A stretch of 64,000 nucleotides of DNA. Origin: Ancylobacter polymorphus. GTDB lineage: Bacteria > Pseudomonadota > Alphaproteobacteria > Rhizobiales > Xanthobacteraceae. This document shows positions 19,395 to 29,239 of the stretch, one piece after another (position 1 is the first letter of the stretch; each line of letters begins with the position of its first letter). The notes under the pieces were generated by a model, which was not told where the DNA came from, did not search any database, and saw nothing but the letters and a program-made list of their open reading frames with translations. The position numbers and the translations under genes were made by a program. The stretch lies in the NCBI RefSeq assembly GCF_022836935.1, contig NZ_CP083239.1:3672001-3736000 (forward strand), given 5' to 3'.

Positions 19395-21068
19395 ATGAGC
19401 GTAACCACTGCGGGGCCCGCCGGGAAGGCGGCTCCCATGACCCGCGAGGAAAAGAAGGTCATCTTCGCTTCTTCGCTCGGCACCGTCTTTGAATGGTACG
19501 ATTTCTATCTCTACGGCTCGCTCTCGGCGATCATCGCGGCGCAGTTCTTCTCGGGCGTCAATCCGACCGCCGCGTTCATCTTCGCCCTCATGGCCTTCGC
19601 CGCCGGCTTCGCGGTGCGTCCGTTCGGCGCCATCGTGTTCGGCCGGCTCGGCGATCTCGTCGGCCGCAAATACACCTTCCTCATCACCATTCTGCTGATG
19701 GGCGCCTCGACCTTCGTCGTCGGCATCCTGCCCAACTACGCCAGCTGGGGCATTGCCGCGCCGGTGATCCTCATCATTCTGCGCCTGTTCCAAGGCCTCG
19801 CGCTGGGCGGTGAGTATGGTGGCGCCGCCACCTATGTCGCCGAGCATGCGCCGAATGGCCGGCGCGGGTTCTACACGTCGTGGATTCAAACCACGGCGAC
19901 GCTGGGCCTGTTCCTCTCCCTGCTCGTCATTCTCGGCACCCGCACCTATCTCGGCGAGGCGGCGTTCGCGGAGTGGGGCTGGCGCATTCCGTTCCTGGTG
20001 TCGATCCTTCTGCTCGCGGTGTCGGTCTGGATTCGTCTCACCCTGAACGAATCGCCCGTTTTCAAGAAGATGAAGGAAGAGGGCAAGACCTCCAAGGCGC
20101 CGCTCACCGAGGCGTTCGGCCGTTGGGAGAACGCCAAGGTCGGCCTCATTGCGCTGTTCGGCGGCACCGCCGGCCAGGCCGTTGTCTGGTACACGGGCCA
20201 GTTCTATGCCCTGTTCTTCCTCACCCAAACGTTGAAGGTCGATGGCTGGACCGCCAACGTCCTGATCGCCATCTCGCTGCTGATCGGCACGCCGTTCTTC
20301 ATCGTGTTCGGCTGGCTGTCCGACAAGATCGGCCGCAAGCCGATCATTCTCGGCGGCTGCCTTATCGCGGCGCTGACCTATTTCCCGATCTTCGCGGCGA
20401 TCACCCACTACGCCAACCCGGCACTTGAGAAGGCGCAGGCCGCTTCGCCGGTCACCGTCGTCGCCAATCCGGCTGAGTGCTCGTTCCAGTTCAACCCGGT
20501 CGGCACGGCCAAGTTCGTCACCTCCTGCGACATCGCCAAGTCCTTCCTGGCGCGCAACTCGGTGAACTACTCCAATGAGGCGGCACCGGCCGGCACCGTG
20601 GCGAGCGTCAAGGTGGGCGACAAAGTCATCCCGTCCTTCAGCGGCGTCGGTCTCGACGCGGCGGCGATGAAGACCCAGAGCGACGCCTTCAACGCCAGCA
20701 TGACCGAGGCCATCCGCGCCGCCGGTTACCCGGCGAAGGCCGACCCGGCCGCGATCAACACGCCCATGGTGGTGGCGCTGCTGACCATCCTGGTGCTGTT
20801 CGTCACCATGGTGTACGGCCCGATCGCGGCCTGGCTGGTTGAGTTGTTCCCGACACGCATCCGCTACACCGCGATGTCGCTGCCCTATCACATCGGCAAT
20901 GGCTGGTTCGGCGGCTTCCTGCCGACCACCGCCTTCGCCATGGTGGCAGCCACCGGCGACATCTATTACGGCCTCTGGTACCCGATCATCGTTGCCCTGG
21001 CGACCTTCGTCATCGGCCTGGTTCTGGCGCCGGAGACCAATAAGCGCGACCTCGAAAACTGGCACTGA
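19395..21068 (+). CDS. MFS transporter, metabolite:H+ symporter type, with large loop insert
   Basis: A 557-residue inner-membrane transporter of the major facilitator superfamily, closest in style to the MHS/ProP group: VFEWYDFYLYGS in the first helix, GRLGDLVGRK (84-93) in the loop after helix 2, and GWLSDKIGRKP (306-316) in the mirrored position. Substrate unknown. Residues 338-456 form a long hydrophilic segment between late membrane helices, with two cysteines (362 and 378). Most MHS members are about 430-450 residues without it. The start at 19395 has a GGGGAAGGGAA site; the longer open frame is rejected. A strong terminator follows. Confidence 0.88.
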   Translation: MSVTTAGPAGKAAPMTREEKKVIFASSLGTVFEWYDFYLYGSLSAIIAAQFFSGVNPTAAFIFALMAFAAGFAVRPFGAIVFGRLGDLVGRKYTFLITILLMGASTFVVGILPNYASWGIAAPVILIILRLFQGLALGGEYGGAATYVAEHAPNGRRGFYTSWIQTTATLGLFLSLLVILGTRTYLGEAAFAEWGWRIPFLVSILLLAVSVWIRLTLNESPVFKKMKEEGKTSKAPLTEAFGRWENAKVGLIALFGGTAGQAVVWYTGQFYALFFLTQTLKVDGWTANVLIAISLLIGTPFFIVFGWLSDKIGRKPIILGGCLIAALTYFPIFAAITHYANPALEKAQAASPVTVVANPAECSFQFNPVGTAKFVTSCDIAKSFLARNSVNYSNEAAPAGTVASVKVGDKVIPSFSGVGLDAAAMKTQSDAFNASMTEAIRAAGYPAKADPAAINTPMVVALLTILVLFVTMVYGPIAAWLVELFPTRIRYTAMSLPYHIGNGWFGGFLPTTAFAMVAATGDIYYGLWYPIIVALATFVIGLVLAPETNKRDLENWH

Positions 21069-21114
21069 GCCAGAGTCAGGCTCCCGCTTCCGCTCGGAGA
21101 GCCCCAGAAAACGA

Positions 21115-21144
21115 AAGGCCCCGTCCTGCGACGGGGCCTTTTTT
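21115..21144 (+). terminator. Intrinsic terminator after the MFS gene
   Basis: A perfect 11-bp stem (21115-21125 with 21130-21140), 4-base loop, then T residues through 21144. It lies 46 bases after the stop codon. Confidence 0.92.
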
Positions 21145-21184
21145 GTACTTAGTTAGATCGCCGGCGGTGATTGCCGGCGCCCCC

Positions 21185-21526
21185 TCAGATCGCGGCCGCG
21201 ACGACGATTTCCACCTTGTACTCCGGCGTCGCCAGCGCCGCTTCGACCGTGGCGCGCGCCGGCGTGTTGCCGGCCGACACCCACTTATCCCAAACCGCGT
21301 TCATTTCCGCGAAGGTGGAAATGTCGGCGAGGTAGATGGTGGCGGTCAGCAGCTTGGTCTTGTCGGTGCCCGCCTTCGCAAGCAGCGCGTCGATCTGGCC
21401 GAGCACGGCCTCAGTCTGCGCGGTCACGCTGTCGCCCTTGGCCACCTGGCCGGCGAGATACACGACGGACCCGTGGACCACGGCCTCGCTCATGCGCGGG
21501 CCGACTTCGATTCTGGTGATGCTCAT
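21185..21526 (-). CDS. RidA family protein
   Basis: A 113-residue member of the Rid (YjgF/YER057c/UK114) family. RidA enzymes hydrolyse reactive enamine/imine intermediates released by PLP enzymes. The catalytic arginine is present at residue 91 in the motif NTPARATVEA. The N-terminus departs from archetypal RidA (MSITRIEVGPRMSEAVVHG), so it belongs to one of the other Rid subgroups and its substrate is uncertain. The start at 21526 is preferred to an upstream start that adds 15 unrelated residues. Confidence 0.88.
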   Translation of the reverse strand: MSITRIEVGPRMSEAVVHGSVVYLAGQVAKGDSVTAQTEAVLGQIDALLAKAGTDKTKLLTATIYLADISTFAEMNAVWDKWVSAGNTPARATVEAALATPEYKVEIVVAAAI

Positions 21527-21561
21527 CTGCTGAAACTCTGGATGTGACGGAAAACGGGGCG

Positions 21562-21603
21562 GCCAAAACAAAGCCGGCCGGTGCGCGGGGCACCGGCCGG
21601 CTT
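21562..21603 (-). terminator. Strong terminator between the OmpA-domain gene and the RidA gene
   Basis: A perfect 14-bp GC-rich stem (21571-21584 with 21590-21603) with a 5-base loop is followed on the minus strand by TGTTTTGG. It lies about 30 bases past the stop of the OmpA-domain gene. Confidence 0.88.
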
Positions 21604-21632
21604 CCTATCACATGAAGATGCGAGCGTCCCGC

Positions 21633-22262
21633 TCAGGGAGCGCTGGTGGGGACCGGCTTGCCCATCGGCCCAACCGTGCCGATGGTGAAGATCTGCACGC
21701 GGCGATTGATCGGGTCCTGCGGCTTTGAGGGCACCTGCAGCGCCTCCTGGCCGAGGCCGACGGCCTCGAGGCGATCCGGCGAGATGCCAAACACCACGAC
21801 CAGCGCCTGCACGATGGCGTTGGCGCGCTCCTGGCTGAGCTTCAGGTTGAAGGCGCGGGTGCCGGTCGTGTCGGTGTTGCCGACGACAATGAACTTGTAG
21901 TTCGCCAGGATCGGGTGATGCATGGCGTCGGCGATCGAGCCGAGCGTCCGGTAGGACTCGGGACGGATAATGTCAGACCCCAGCGCGAACTGGATCTGCA
22001 CAGTGATCTGCGCCAGCTTGTCGAGCCGCTTGGCGATTTCGGACTTGTCGAGCGTCAGCGGCTGGTTCTGGGTGACGGCGTCCTGCGCCATCTGGCGCAG
22101 CACCTGGGCGGTGAGCGACGGGTCGAACATGGTGGCCTGCGAGAGGCCCTGCATGATCTGCGAGTCGGAATCGGCAGTCTGCGCGGTCGCGGTGCCGGCC
22201 AGCGGCGCGGCGAGCGCAGCGGCGAGGGCGAGCCCGCCGACGAAACGGGTGATACGGGTCAT
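21633..22262 (-). CDS. OmpA-domain envelope protein
   Basis: A 209-residue secreted protein. A signal peptide (about 1-27, ending TATAQ) is followed by about 70 residues of linker and then a C-terminal OmpA-like peptidoglycan-binding domain (about 85-200). The motifs VVGNTDTTGTRAFNLKLSQERA and FGISPDRLEAVGLG supply the Asp and Arg that bind diaminopimelate. There is no lipobox Cys, so it is probably a periplasmic peptidoglycan-associated protein. It lies 34 bases downstream of the Cys-rich gene on the same strand. Confidence 0.88.
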   Translation of the reverse strand: MTRITRFVGGLALAAALAAPLAGTATAQTADSDSQIMQGLSQATMFDPSLTAQVLRQMAQDAVTQNQPLTLDKSEIAKRLDKLAQITVQIQFALGSDIIRPESYRTLGSIADAMHHPILANYKFIVVGNTDTTGTRAFNLKLSQERANAIVQALVVVFGISPDRLEAVGLGQEALQVPSKPQDPINRRVQIFTIGTVGPMGKPVPTSAP

Positions 22263-22296
22263 GATCTGTCTCTTTCCCTAGCGTTTCGCCGTTCCG

Positions 22297-22719
22297 TCAC
22301 TGCCACCAGCCGGCATCGACCAGAATGGACTTGCAGGCCGGCCGGATCACCTTGCTGGCGTCAATCAGGCAGTTGAGAATGTTGGCGTCGCCCGGCTGAA
22401 CGCCGGCGCAGGCCTGGCGGATGTTCGCGTTGCACACGTTCCAGGCGTCGCCCTGCGCCGCAATGCGCTTGGCGATAGAGGCCCGCGCGGCGGCATAATC
22501 GTCGAAGCACTGCTGCGGCACCTGGTCCTGATGCGCCATCAGGCAGTTACGAACCTCACCCGTGCCGAGATTGTCCTTGGCACAGAATTTCTCGATGGAG
22601 GGGCCGCAGCTCTTGGCGATCAGCGCCCCAGCTTCCGCATAGCTCATCGTCTGGGCCGACGCGCTGCCGGCCATGCCGGCCAGCAGCATCGCCGCCAGTC
22701 CGAACAAAAATCGCTTCAT
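22297..22719 (-). CDS. Secreted cysteine-rich repeat protein
   Basis: A 140-residue protein with an N-terminal signal peptide (MKRFLFGLAAMLLAGMAGSASA). Two Cys-rich units follow: CGPSIEKFC...NCL...QQCF and CNANIRQAC...NCL...PACK. The spacing is that of the Cys-rich GLG1/FGFR-like repeat (Pfam PF00839), found as periplasmic proteins in alphaproteobacteria with no defined function. The even number of Cys and the export signal suggest disulfide bonding. The ATG ending at 22719 has GGGAGG upstream. Confidence 0.8.
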   Translation of the reverse strand: MKRFLFGLAAMLLAGMAGSASAQTMSYAEAGALIAKSCGPSIEKFCAKDNLGTGEVRNCLMAHQDQVPQQCFDDYAAARASIAKRIAAQGDAWNVCNANIRQACAGVQPGDANILNCLIDASKVIRPACKSILVDAGWWQ

Positions 22720-23041
22720 AGTCCAGCCTCCCAAATGGCGTGCCCGCGGTGGTCGTCACCCCGGGGGGATTCGGCACGCGCCGGTGCGAACGATTTCCCA
22801 CGGATTCGTCTCGCAGAAGGTCGCGCTTGGCGCAATGGCGTATTTTGCCGGTTTTCGGCAGATCGTCGGTATTTGAGGGGCGGATGCGCCTTCGCATCCC
22901 TTTACCAGTTGCGATGGACCATCCTACCGGCGCTATGAGCGCGCTCAGCCGAACTAAGGGTGTCGCAGCACCGGGCCACGCGCCTTGACAGCTCCGCCGG
23001 GCCGCCGCAGGCAAAGGTCAGTTCACGGGGGACCACGAATC
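22720..23041. other. Divergent intergenic region
   Basis: About 320 bases between two divergently transcribed secreted-protein genes. No gene, repeat or clear promoter was identified, although promoters for both flanks should lie here. Confidence 0.5.
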
Positions 23042-23557
23042 TTGAAACAGCTGCTTTCAGCCGTGACGGCGGTGCTGATCACCTGCGCTCCCGCCCTCGC
23101 CCAATATTATCCGCCGCCCGCGCCCTATCCCCCGCCTTACGCGCCGTCCTATCCACCCCCCTACCCTACGCCCGACCAGGCTGACGATGCCAAATGCCGC
23201 TCCTGGGGCCTTGTACCGGGCACGCGGGCCTACTCCGACTGCCGCATTACGCTTGACCGGAACCGGCCGCCCCCGCCGCCGCCCTATCCGAATCCGCCGG
23301 GCCCGTGGGGCCCGGGGCCGCAACCGGGTCCTGTGGAGATTTCAGACCGGGATGCCCTCAATTACTGCGAGAAGGCTGCCCGGACGGCGCCAGCCTACCC
23401 GATCGTGAAGCTCGCCGCGAAGGCGGTGCTGCCCGGTCGAGAGAAGGTGGTGACGCTCTCCTTCAACGTCATCAAGGCCCGTGGCCAACTGGGGTTCTGG
23501 AATGTCGAATGCCGGTTCCGCGGTGGCAGGATGACGAGCTTCAGCGGGCCCAAGTAA
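23042..23557 (+). CDS. Secreted Pro/Tyr-rich protein of unknown function
   Basis: A 171-residue protein read from a TTG start at 23042 with GGGGGA nine bases upstream; no ATG is available in the frame. A signal peptide (KQLLSAVTAVLITCAPALAQ) is followed by a low-complexity Tyr/Pro segment (about 21-45) and a second Pro-rich spacer (about 77-100). A C-terminal domain of about 65 residues follows, with YCEKAARTAPAYPIVKLAAKAVLPG and a final Cys. I do not recognise the C-terminal domain. Proline-rich spacers of this kind usually reach through peptidoglycan. Confidence 0.7.
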   Translation: MKQLLSAVTAVLITCAPALAQYYPPPAPYPPPYAPSYPPPYPTPDQADDAKCRSWGLVPGTRAYSDCRITLDRNRPPPPPPYPNPPGPWGPGPQPGPVEISDRDALNYCEKAARTAPAYPIVKLAAKAVLPGREKVVTLSFNVIKARGQLGFWNVECRFRGGRMTSFSGPK

Positions 23558-23710
23558 ATCGCGCCTGTCCATGTCGGTCACACCGACGACTTGACCGGGC
23601 GCCGACCATCGGCGAAGAGAAACAGTCGCCGGCGGCCTAATTGCCGGCGCATCCTCGGTCATCGGCCGTGTTTCCGTCGCTTGGATGGAACAAGTCGAAG
23701 CCAAGCCGGT

Positions 23711-23785
<75 letters not shown>

Positions 23786-23821
23786 TTTCCCGCCCCTCCG
23801 CAGGGGTGCGCCAGAACGCGC

Positions 23822-24520
23822 TCACTCCTCATCGGAATAGCGCTCTTCCTTCCACGGATCGGCGTGGTTGTGATAGCCGTTCTCCTCCCAGAAGCCACGT
23901 TTGTCGGCAACGACAAACTCGATCTTCTTGAGCCATTTGGCGCTTTTCCAGAAGTAGAGATGCGGCACCACCAGCCGCGCCGGACCGCCATGCTCGATGG
24001 TGAGCGGTTTGTCCTCCCAGCTGTGGACGATGAGAGCGTCCTCCGCCGCGAAGTCCTCCAGCGCCAAATTCGTGATGTAGCCGTCATAGGAGTGGAGAAG
24101 CACGAAGCGCGCGGTTTCACGCGGCATCACCACGTCGAGCAGGTCGCGGGTGGCGAGGCCCTCCCAGTGATTGTCATAGCGCGACCACGTGGTAACGCAG
24201 TGAATGTCCGTCGTCTCGCGGGTCTGCTTCTGCGCGCGGAAGGTCGCCCAGTCCCAGGAGACGGGGGTTTCCACTTCGCCCGTCACGTCGAGCCGCCAGC
24301 GATCAAGGGCGATACGCGGCTGCATACCAAGGTCGAGCACCGGCCAGTCGCGCACGAGATGCTGGCCGGGCGGCAACCGGTCCTCTTCCGGGCGGGCGAC
24401 ACGGCCGGTGAGGAATTTGCCGGCCCGGGCCCAGGCACGTTTGGTGCGGGTAAGCTTGCTGTCGGGGGGGAGGTCCCCGCTCTCGTCAGCGGGGAGATGC
24501 GGCTCGGATGTGTCCGCCAT
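23822..24520 (-). CDS. Molybdopterin-dependent oxidoreductase (sulfite-oxidase fold)
   Basis: A 232-residue cytoplasmic protein with the catalytic core of the sulfite oxidase/YedY superfamily. The molybdenum-ligating cysteine is C108 in TTDIHCVTTWSRYDNHWEG. Later motifs include LLHSYDGYITNLALED and EHGGPARLVVPHLYFWKSAKW. It lacks a Tat signal and a dimerisation domain, so it is one of the short single-domain members; the substrate is unknown. The start at 24520 (MADTSEPHL) has AAGGAG upstream. Confidence 0.87.
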   Translation of the reverse strand: MADTSEPHLPADESGDLPPDSKLTRTKRAWARAGKFLTGRVARPEEDRLPPGQHLVRDWPVLDLGMQPRIALDRWRLDVTGEVETPVSWDWATFRAQKQTRETTDIHCVTTWSRYDNHWEGLATRDLLDVVMPRETARFVLLHSYDGYITNLALEDFAAEDALIVHSWEDKPLTIEHGGPARLVVPHLYFWKSAKWLKKIEFVVADKRGFWEENGYHNHADPWKEERYSDEE

Positions 24521-24607
24521 GGACCGGGCTCCTTCTCTGGAGGGACGCCCGATCCTAGCAGTGTCCGGCGGCGCGGGCTTTTCCTTTCCCACGCCGCCGC
24601 TTCACAT

Positions 24608-25420
<813 letters not shown>

Positions 25421-25866
25421 CGGATCACTCCCCAGAGATCGCCAAGAGACGGGTCGGCGCAGCCATGGCCGCGCGGCGCATTAACGCACCAACGGGCGGT
25501 TCGGATCGAGAGGGGGGTAAAATAATCATCTGCGACACAATCCTGCCGGCGCGACGTCGGAAAGCGATCCGACATCACGCGAACGCCGGCGGCTCGCGTC
25601 AGAGGGGCCCGGATCAACGGGTCGTGAGAAAGTAAGGCAGGCGCGCATCAAAGCCACCCGTCCTTTGCATGACAGATTGTCGCACCCTCGACAAGTTGAT
25701 GGGATCCCAAATGCAACTTTTGCTTGCCTAAACTGAGCAGCCACTACCTCGCATTGGTTATTTGCGACAATGGCTTCCACGCGCGAATTTACCGTGTCAT
25801 CGTCCGTTCATCGCCCCGAACTAGAGCGAACACCGTTTCGCCCTCCGGGGGCAAAGGGAGGTACTG
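25421..25866. other. Divergent intergenic region upstream of the polyamine-type operon
   Basis: About 445 bases without a convincing gene. A 9-base inverted pair (25676-25684 and 25763-25771) lies upstream of the ABC operon. It may be a spaced operator, but a match this size can occur by chance in this length. Confidence 0.45.
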
Positions 25867-26994
25867 ATGACCCGCTTTTCTCGTCGCGACCTGATGAAGG
25901 CCGGCGCCTTCGCGATCGCCGCGCCCGCCGTGCTCCGCGCCCACGACGCGCTCGCGACCTCCGGCTCGCTCAACGTCTATGCCTGGGGCGACTATTTCGA
26001 CAAGAACACCCTGCTGGCCGACTTCACCAATGCCACCGGCGTCAAGGTGAATCTGTCGACCTACGGCTCCAACGAAGAATGCGAGAACAAGCTGCGCGCC
26101 GCCGGCGGCAAGGGCTTCGATATCATCTTCCCGTCTGTCGACACCGGCCCCAACTACTACAAGGACAATCTGCTCCAGCCGATCGACGAGTCGAAGTTCC
26201 AGTCCTCGCTGATCATCCCCTCGATCTATCGCAACTCGCTCAAGCTCGGCGCGGCCTATCGCGGCAAGCGCTACCTCGTGCCGTTCGACTGGGGCACCGA
26301 GGGCATCACCTGGGACTCCACCAAGTTTCCCGGCAAGAAGTCCGGCGAGATTTCCTATGGCGACATGTGGCTCGCCGACCACCCCAAGCAGACCGCCATC
26401 CGCCAGAAGTCGGTGTTCAACGGCGTCGCGCTCTATCTCGACGCCACCGGCGAGCTGAAGTCGGACCGCGGCATGGACCTCTACAAGTCCGAGGCCGATT
26501 CGCGCCGCGTCTTCGAAGGCGTGCTCAAGTATATCCTCGCCCATAAGGGCAATATCGGCGCCTACTGGAACAACGCCACCGAGGCGACCGCCGCCTTCAC
26601 CGACGCCGGCTGCACCATTGGCCAGACCTGGGATACGACTGGCATCCTGCTCCACCGCAACACTGACAAGAAGTGGAGCTACGGCATGCCGAAGGAAGGC
26701 GGCCTCGCCTGGACTGACACGCTCGGCATCCCCTCGGGCGCCGCGAATGTCGAGCAGGCCTATGCCTTTGCCAACTTCATCTACCAACCGGAAGTCGGCG
26801 CTCGCTTCGCCAACACCACTGGCTACAACAGCTGCGCCGCCGGCGCCCAGCAGTTCCTCTCCGAGGAAGCCCGCGCGGCCTTCGATGCGGCCTATCCGGC
26901 TGGCACCATCGACAATCTCTTCTGGTGGCCGATGCAGACCGACTTCTACGCCAAGCTGCGCGGCGAGTATGTCGAGAAGCTGACCAACAGCTGA
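25867..26994 (+). CDS. Polyamine-type ABC transporter, periplasmic substrate-binding protein
   Basis: A 375-residue extracytoplasmic binding protein of the PotD/PotF family. The twin-arginine motif SRRDLMK and hydrophobic stretch in the first 31 residues make it a Tat substrate. The mature protein begins with NVYAWGDYFDKNTL, followed by PFDWGTEGITWD, both typical of polyamine binders. Spermidine or putrescine is the likely ligand, but specificity cannot be read from sequence alone. It is first in an operon with ATPase and two permease genes. Confidence 0.9.
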   Translation: MTRFSRRDLMKAGAFAIAAPAVLRAHDALATSGSLNVYAWGDYFDKNTLLADFTNATGVKVNLSTYGSNEECENKLRAAGGKGFDIIFPSVDTGPNYYKDNLLQPIDESKFQSSLIIPSIYRNSLKLGAAYRGKRYLVPFDWGTEGITWDSTKFPGKKSGEISYGDMWLADHPKQTAIRQKSVFNGVALYLDATGELKSDRGMDLYKSEADSRRVFEGVLKYILAHKGNIGAYWNNATEATAAFTDAGCTIGQTWDTTGILLHRNTDKKWSYGMPKEGGLAWTDTLGIPSGAANVEQAYAFANFIYQPEVGARFANTTGYNSCAAGAQQFLSEEARAAFDAAYPAGTIDNLFWWPMQTDFYAKLRGEYVEKLTNS

Positions 26995-27114
26995 TACGGC
27001 GCTCTCACACGACACCATGGCATCTCCGGGCCGCACCCGGGGATGCCCGCCGCCCCCGGCGGAATGCCTCGATGACGTGGACGGCCGGGCGGACCGGCCA
27101 GGACGGACCCCACC

Positions 27115-28209
27115 ATGGCTGATGCGACCCCGCTACGCGGCAAAGACGTGCGTCTCGACAAGGTGTCGATCCGCTTCGGCGATTCCACCGCCGTGCAGCC
27201 GACCGATCTTTCCATTCACGCGGGCGAGTTCTTCTCGATTCTCGGCCCCTCCGGCTGCGGCAAGACCACCTTGCTGCGCACCATTTCCGGCTTCATCGAG
27301 CCCACCGCTGGCCGGGTGCTGATCGGCGGCGAGGATATGGCGGGCAAGGGCCCGAATGAGCGGCCGACCGCGTTGATCTTTCAGAATCTCGCACTCTTCC
27401 CCTTGATGAGCGTGGCCGAGAACGTCGCCTTCGGGCTGGAGGCACGCGGCGTGCGCAAGGCCGAGCGGCTGAAGCGCGCGCAGGAACTTCTCGAACTCGT
27501 GGCGCTTGGCGGTTATGGCGACAAGAAGCCGGCGGACCTCTCAGGTGGCCAGCGCCAGCGGGTGGCCATCGCCCGGGCGCTCGCGGTCGAGCCGGCGGTG
27601 CTCTTGCTGGACGAACCGTTGTCGGCACTCGACCTCAAGCTGCGTCAGCACATGCGCAGCGAACTGCGCGCCATCCAGAAGCGGGTGGGAATCACCTTCA
27701 TCTACATTACCCACGACCAGGGCGAAGCGCTCGCCATGTCCGACCGGGTGGCTGTGATGAGCCGCGGCAAGCTCGAACAGGTCGCGGACGCCGACACGCT
27801 TTATGCCGACCCGGCGACGCCCTTCGTCGCGACGTTCGTCGGCGAGCAAAATGTGCTCCGCGGCACGGTTACCAGCGTGGCCGACACTCAGGCCGTGCTG
27901 GATACACCTATCGGCCGCGTCGAGGGGCGGGTGAAAGGCCCGTTGCGTGTGCGCGACGAAGCGCTGCTGCTGGTGCGGCCGGAACGCATCGCGCTCGGTG
28001 GCGACGGTGCCAATGCCGTCCCCGTCCGCCTCGCCGCCCGCAGCCTCGAAGGCGCCTCGGTGCATCTACAATGCGCCGCGGCCGGACAGACGCTTACCGT
28101 TACCGTGCCGAACGGCCCGGCGGTACGCGAACTGCCGGATGAACTGACGCTCTCTTTCGGCATCGACGACGCGCTCGTCTACCCGCTGGGGCCGGTGGCC
28201 CATGGGTAG
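27115..28209 (+). CDS. Polyamine-type ABC transporter, ATP-binding protein
   Basis: A 364-residue ATPase of the PotA/PotG family. Walker A is GPSGCGKTT (about 44-52), the signature is [15 protein letters not shown] and Walker B is LLLDEPLSALD. The C-terminal third is a TOBE-type regulatory domain. It follows the binding protein by 120 bases and overlaps the next gene by eight bases, indicating translational coupling. Confidence 0.93.
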   Translation: MADATPLRGKDVRLDKVSIRFGDSTAVQPTDLSIHAGEFFSILGPSGCGKTTLLRTISGFIEPTAGRVLIGGEDMAGKGPNERPTALIFQNLALFPLMSVAENVAFGLEARGVRKAERLKRAQELLELVALGGYGDKKPADLSGGQRQRVAIARALAVEPAVLLLDEPLSALDLKLRQHMRSELRAIQKRVGITFIYITHDQGEALAMSDRVAVMSRGKLEQVADADTLYADPATPFVATFVGEQNVLRGTVTSVADTQAVLDTPIGRVEGRVKGPLRVRDEALLLVRPERIALGGDGANAVPVRLAARSLEGASVHLQCAAAGQTLTVTVPNGPAVRELPDELTLSFGIDDALVYPLGPVAHG

Positions 28210-29239
28210 TCTCTCGCGCGCTTATGGCCGGCCGCTGGCCACCGTTATCGTCGGCATCGCCATCGCCTGGGTGCTGGTGCTGATTCTTGTCCCCCTGGGG
28301 GCGATGGTGGAGCAGTCGCTGTGGTGGCGGGAATCGAAGGGCGACGTGTCGCTCACCATTGACCGGCTCTACAATGACATCTCGCTGATGGAGCTCGACC
28401 GGCAAAGCGAAACCGACCCGGCGAAGAAGGCGAGCCTCGACCAGAGCGTCTCGGAAAAGCAGGCCGAGATCGCCACGCTGGAAGCGCAGGAGAAGAACCC
28501 GCCGAAGAGCTACGGCATCGCCAACTTCACCCGCATGAGCGGCCTGCATTTCTACATCTTCGTGCGCACCATCTTCTACGCTTTGTTGGTGACGGCACTG
28601 GCGCTCGTCGTCTGCTACCCCGTCGCCTATGTCGTGGCGCTGGCGAGTGGCCCGCGCAAGGCGATCATCCTGATGGTCGCGCTGATCGTCCCCTATGCCA
28701 TCAACGAATTACTGCGCGTCTATGCCTGGCTCATGATCCTGGACTATCGCGGCGTCATCAACGGCGTGCTGCAATGGATGGGGTTCATCAATCTCGATGC
28801 GCGCGAGTGGATCCCGTTCCTGGAGAATCCCTCCGCCGTCTTCCTGGCGATGATCTACACCTACGTCCTGTTCATGGTGTTCCCGATGGTGAACACGCTG
28901 GAGACACTGGACCGCAACCAGATCGAAGCCGCGCGCGACCTCGGCGCCTCGACGCTGCGCATCCACCGCCGGGTCATCATCCCGCACGCCAAGCCGGGCA
29001 TCGCGGTGGGCTGCATCATGACCTTCATGCTGTCGGCCGGCTCCTATTCCGTGCCGGCGATCATGACGCGCGGCCAGGGCGGCGACTGGTTCAGCCAGCT
29101 CGTGTACCGGCAGTTCTATGAGGCGAACAACTGGAACATGGGTTCGGCCTATGCCGTGTCGCTGCTCGTGGTCTGCACCGCCTTCATCCTCCTGATGATG
29201 CGCTTGTTCGGCGTCGGGCTGAGGGACATCGCGAAATGA
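28202..29239 (+). CDS. Polyamine-type ABC transporter, first permease (PotB/PotH-like)
   Basis: A 345-residue inner-membrane permease with about six helices and the ATPase-docking EAA loop (EAARDLGASTLRIHRRVIIP). Residues 43-105, between the first and second membrane segments, form a charged, helix-rich periplasmic segment that is predicted coiled-coil-like and absent from E. coli PotB/PotH. Overlaps the ATPase gene by eight bases and the next permease gene by four bases. Confidence 0.91.
   Translation: MGSLSRAYGRPLATVIVGIAIAWVLVLILVPLGAMVEQSLWWRESKGDVSLTIDRLYNDISLMELDRQSETDPAKKASLDQSVSEKQAEIATLEAQEKNPPKSYGIANFTRMSGLHFYIFVRTIFYALLVTALALVVCYPVAYVVALASGPRKAIILMVALIVPYAINELLRVYAWLMILDYRGVINGVLQWMGFINLDAREWIPFLENPSAVFLAMIYTYVLFMVFPMVNTLETLDRNQIEAARDLGASTLRIHRRVIIPHAKPGIAVGCIMTFMLSAGSYSVPAIMTRGQGGDWFSQLVYRQFYEANNWNMGSAYAVSLLVVCTAFILLMMRLFGVGLRDIAK

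Noticed and set aside
19299..21065. A 588-codon minus-strand frame opposite the MFS gene
   Set aside because: Antisense shadow with an Arg/Glu/Asp/Gly-rich random-looking translation.
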